Below are positions 6,086 to 6,418 of a stretch of DNA of 6,418 nt, one piece after another (the first letter of the stretch is position 1; each line of letters opens with the position of its first letter). The stretch is from Spirochaetota bacterium (GTDB taxonomy: Bacteria > Spirochaetota > Spirochaetia > SZUA-6). Under the pieces are notes generated by a model. That model worked only from the letters and a program-made list of their open reading frames with translations, did not search any database and was not told the origin of the DNA. The position numbers and the translations under genes were made by a program. The stretch is taken from assembly GCA_003641675.1 (NCBI GenBank), contig QNBI01000127.1:1-6418 (forward strand), given 5' to 3'.

Positions 6086-6418
6086 ATGCCGGCAATTGAA
6101 ATTAAACCAAATACATACTGGATAGGGGTAAATGACAGAATAACAGACCTTTTTAAAGGTATGTAGCCCACCATTACCAATATTAATATTTCGATTATTG
6201 CACCTTCGCATGGACTTATAGGCGTAATAACCCCGGCTTAATCGTGGAACTCTACAAGAAATGGGCAGGTTATTCATCCGGGGAAACAGAACCGGGTGTT
6301 ATGCTTCTCTACGGTTCTATGTACGGGAATACCGAGATGATGATGAACGCAGTTGCCCAAGGTATTTCAAGCGAAGGGCTTCCAGTAGAAATATTTGATG
6401 CTGCCAGAACTCATTTAA
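6086..6418 (+). pseudogene. Flavo-diiron protein (FprA/A-type flavoprotein) pseudogene, beta-lactamase domain deleted
   Basis: A good ribosome site (GAGGGGG, 6074-6080) precedes ATG 6086 and a family-typical start, MPAIEIKPNTYWIGVNDR, that runs 26 codons to GM and then TAG (6164-6166), where relatives have a Trp (GMWPITN or similar). The following PTITN is joined almost directly to IIAPSHGLI, a segment that in intact proteins lies some 200 residues later. The metallo-beta-lactamase core with the HxExDH...H...D...H di-iron ligands is therefore missing. At 6220-6223 one base is lost (ATA-GG-CGT where ATx-TGG-CGT is expected), shifting the frame. The last 65 codons then read cleanly as RNNPGLIVELYKKWAGYSSG and the start of the flavodoxin domain with its FMN loop LLYGSMYGNTE, running off the window end. 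Intact members reduce O2 or NO, or H2O2, in anaerobes. This copy cannot make a functional enzyme. Confidence 0.85.

Noticed and set aside
6164..6166. In-frame TAG as a pyrrolysine or readthrough codon
   Set aside because: The position is Trp in relatives, and the sequence after it is deleted and frameshifted, so a nonsense mutation in a dead gene explains it.

Overview
The window reads like a chromosomal stretch from an AT-leaning, anaerobic or microaerophilic bacterium that keeps peroxide defences. The evidence is a methyltransferase-type URO-D family protein, a DUF2202 ferritin-like protein, a thiol peroxidase, and the remains of a flavo-diiron protein and of a 'choice-of-anchor Q'-type beta-helix surface protein. 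The last two families are common in spirochaetes and some other anaerobes, so a spirochaete is a reasonable but unproven guess. An apparent sigma-54 promoter implies that the host has RpoN.

Layout. (1) 1-483, plus strand: the 3' end of a URO-D/MtaA-like gene cut by the window edge. It closes in a GC-rich hairpin that overlaps its stop codon and can also terminate the facing gene. (2) 523-1032, minus strand: a short cytoplasmic-looking DUF2202 ferritin-like protein. Its start is set by an AAGGAG site, and it sits behind a near-perfect -24/-12 promoter (1072-1090) with a palindrome and a repeated decamer further upstream (1138-1175). (3) 1204-2012, minus strand: a frameshifted, 5'-truncated pseudogene of a beta-helix surface protein, continued by an AT-rich gap. 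(4) 2180-6030, plus strand: four tightly spaced genes encoding a thioredoxin-like protein with a TPR-like tail, a GlcD-type FAD oxidoreductase, thiol peroxidase Tpx, and a membrane M48/Ste24-type protease. They probably form one operon behind a sigma-70-like promoter at 2121-2149. (5) 6086 to the end, plus strand: a flavo-diiron protein (FprA-type) pseudogene that has lost nearly all of its metallo-beta-lactamase domain.

How the genes may work together. Tpx reduces peroxides and needs a thioredoxin-type reductant. A CxxC thioredoxin-like protein is encoded two genes upstream, so a thiol/peroxide role for the operon is plausible. The protease may deal with damaged membrane proteins, and the substrate of the FAD enzyme is unknown. 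The broken flavo-diiron gene directly downstream suggests that an oxygen- or peroxide-reducing enzyme has been lost from this locus. No RNA genes, CRISPR arrays, insertion sequences or attachment sites were seen.
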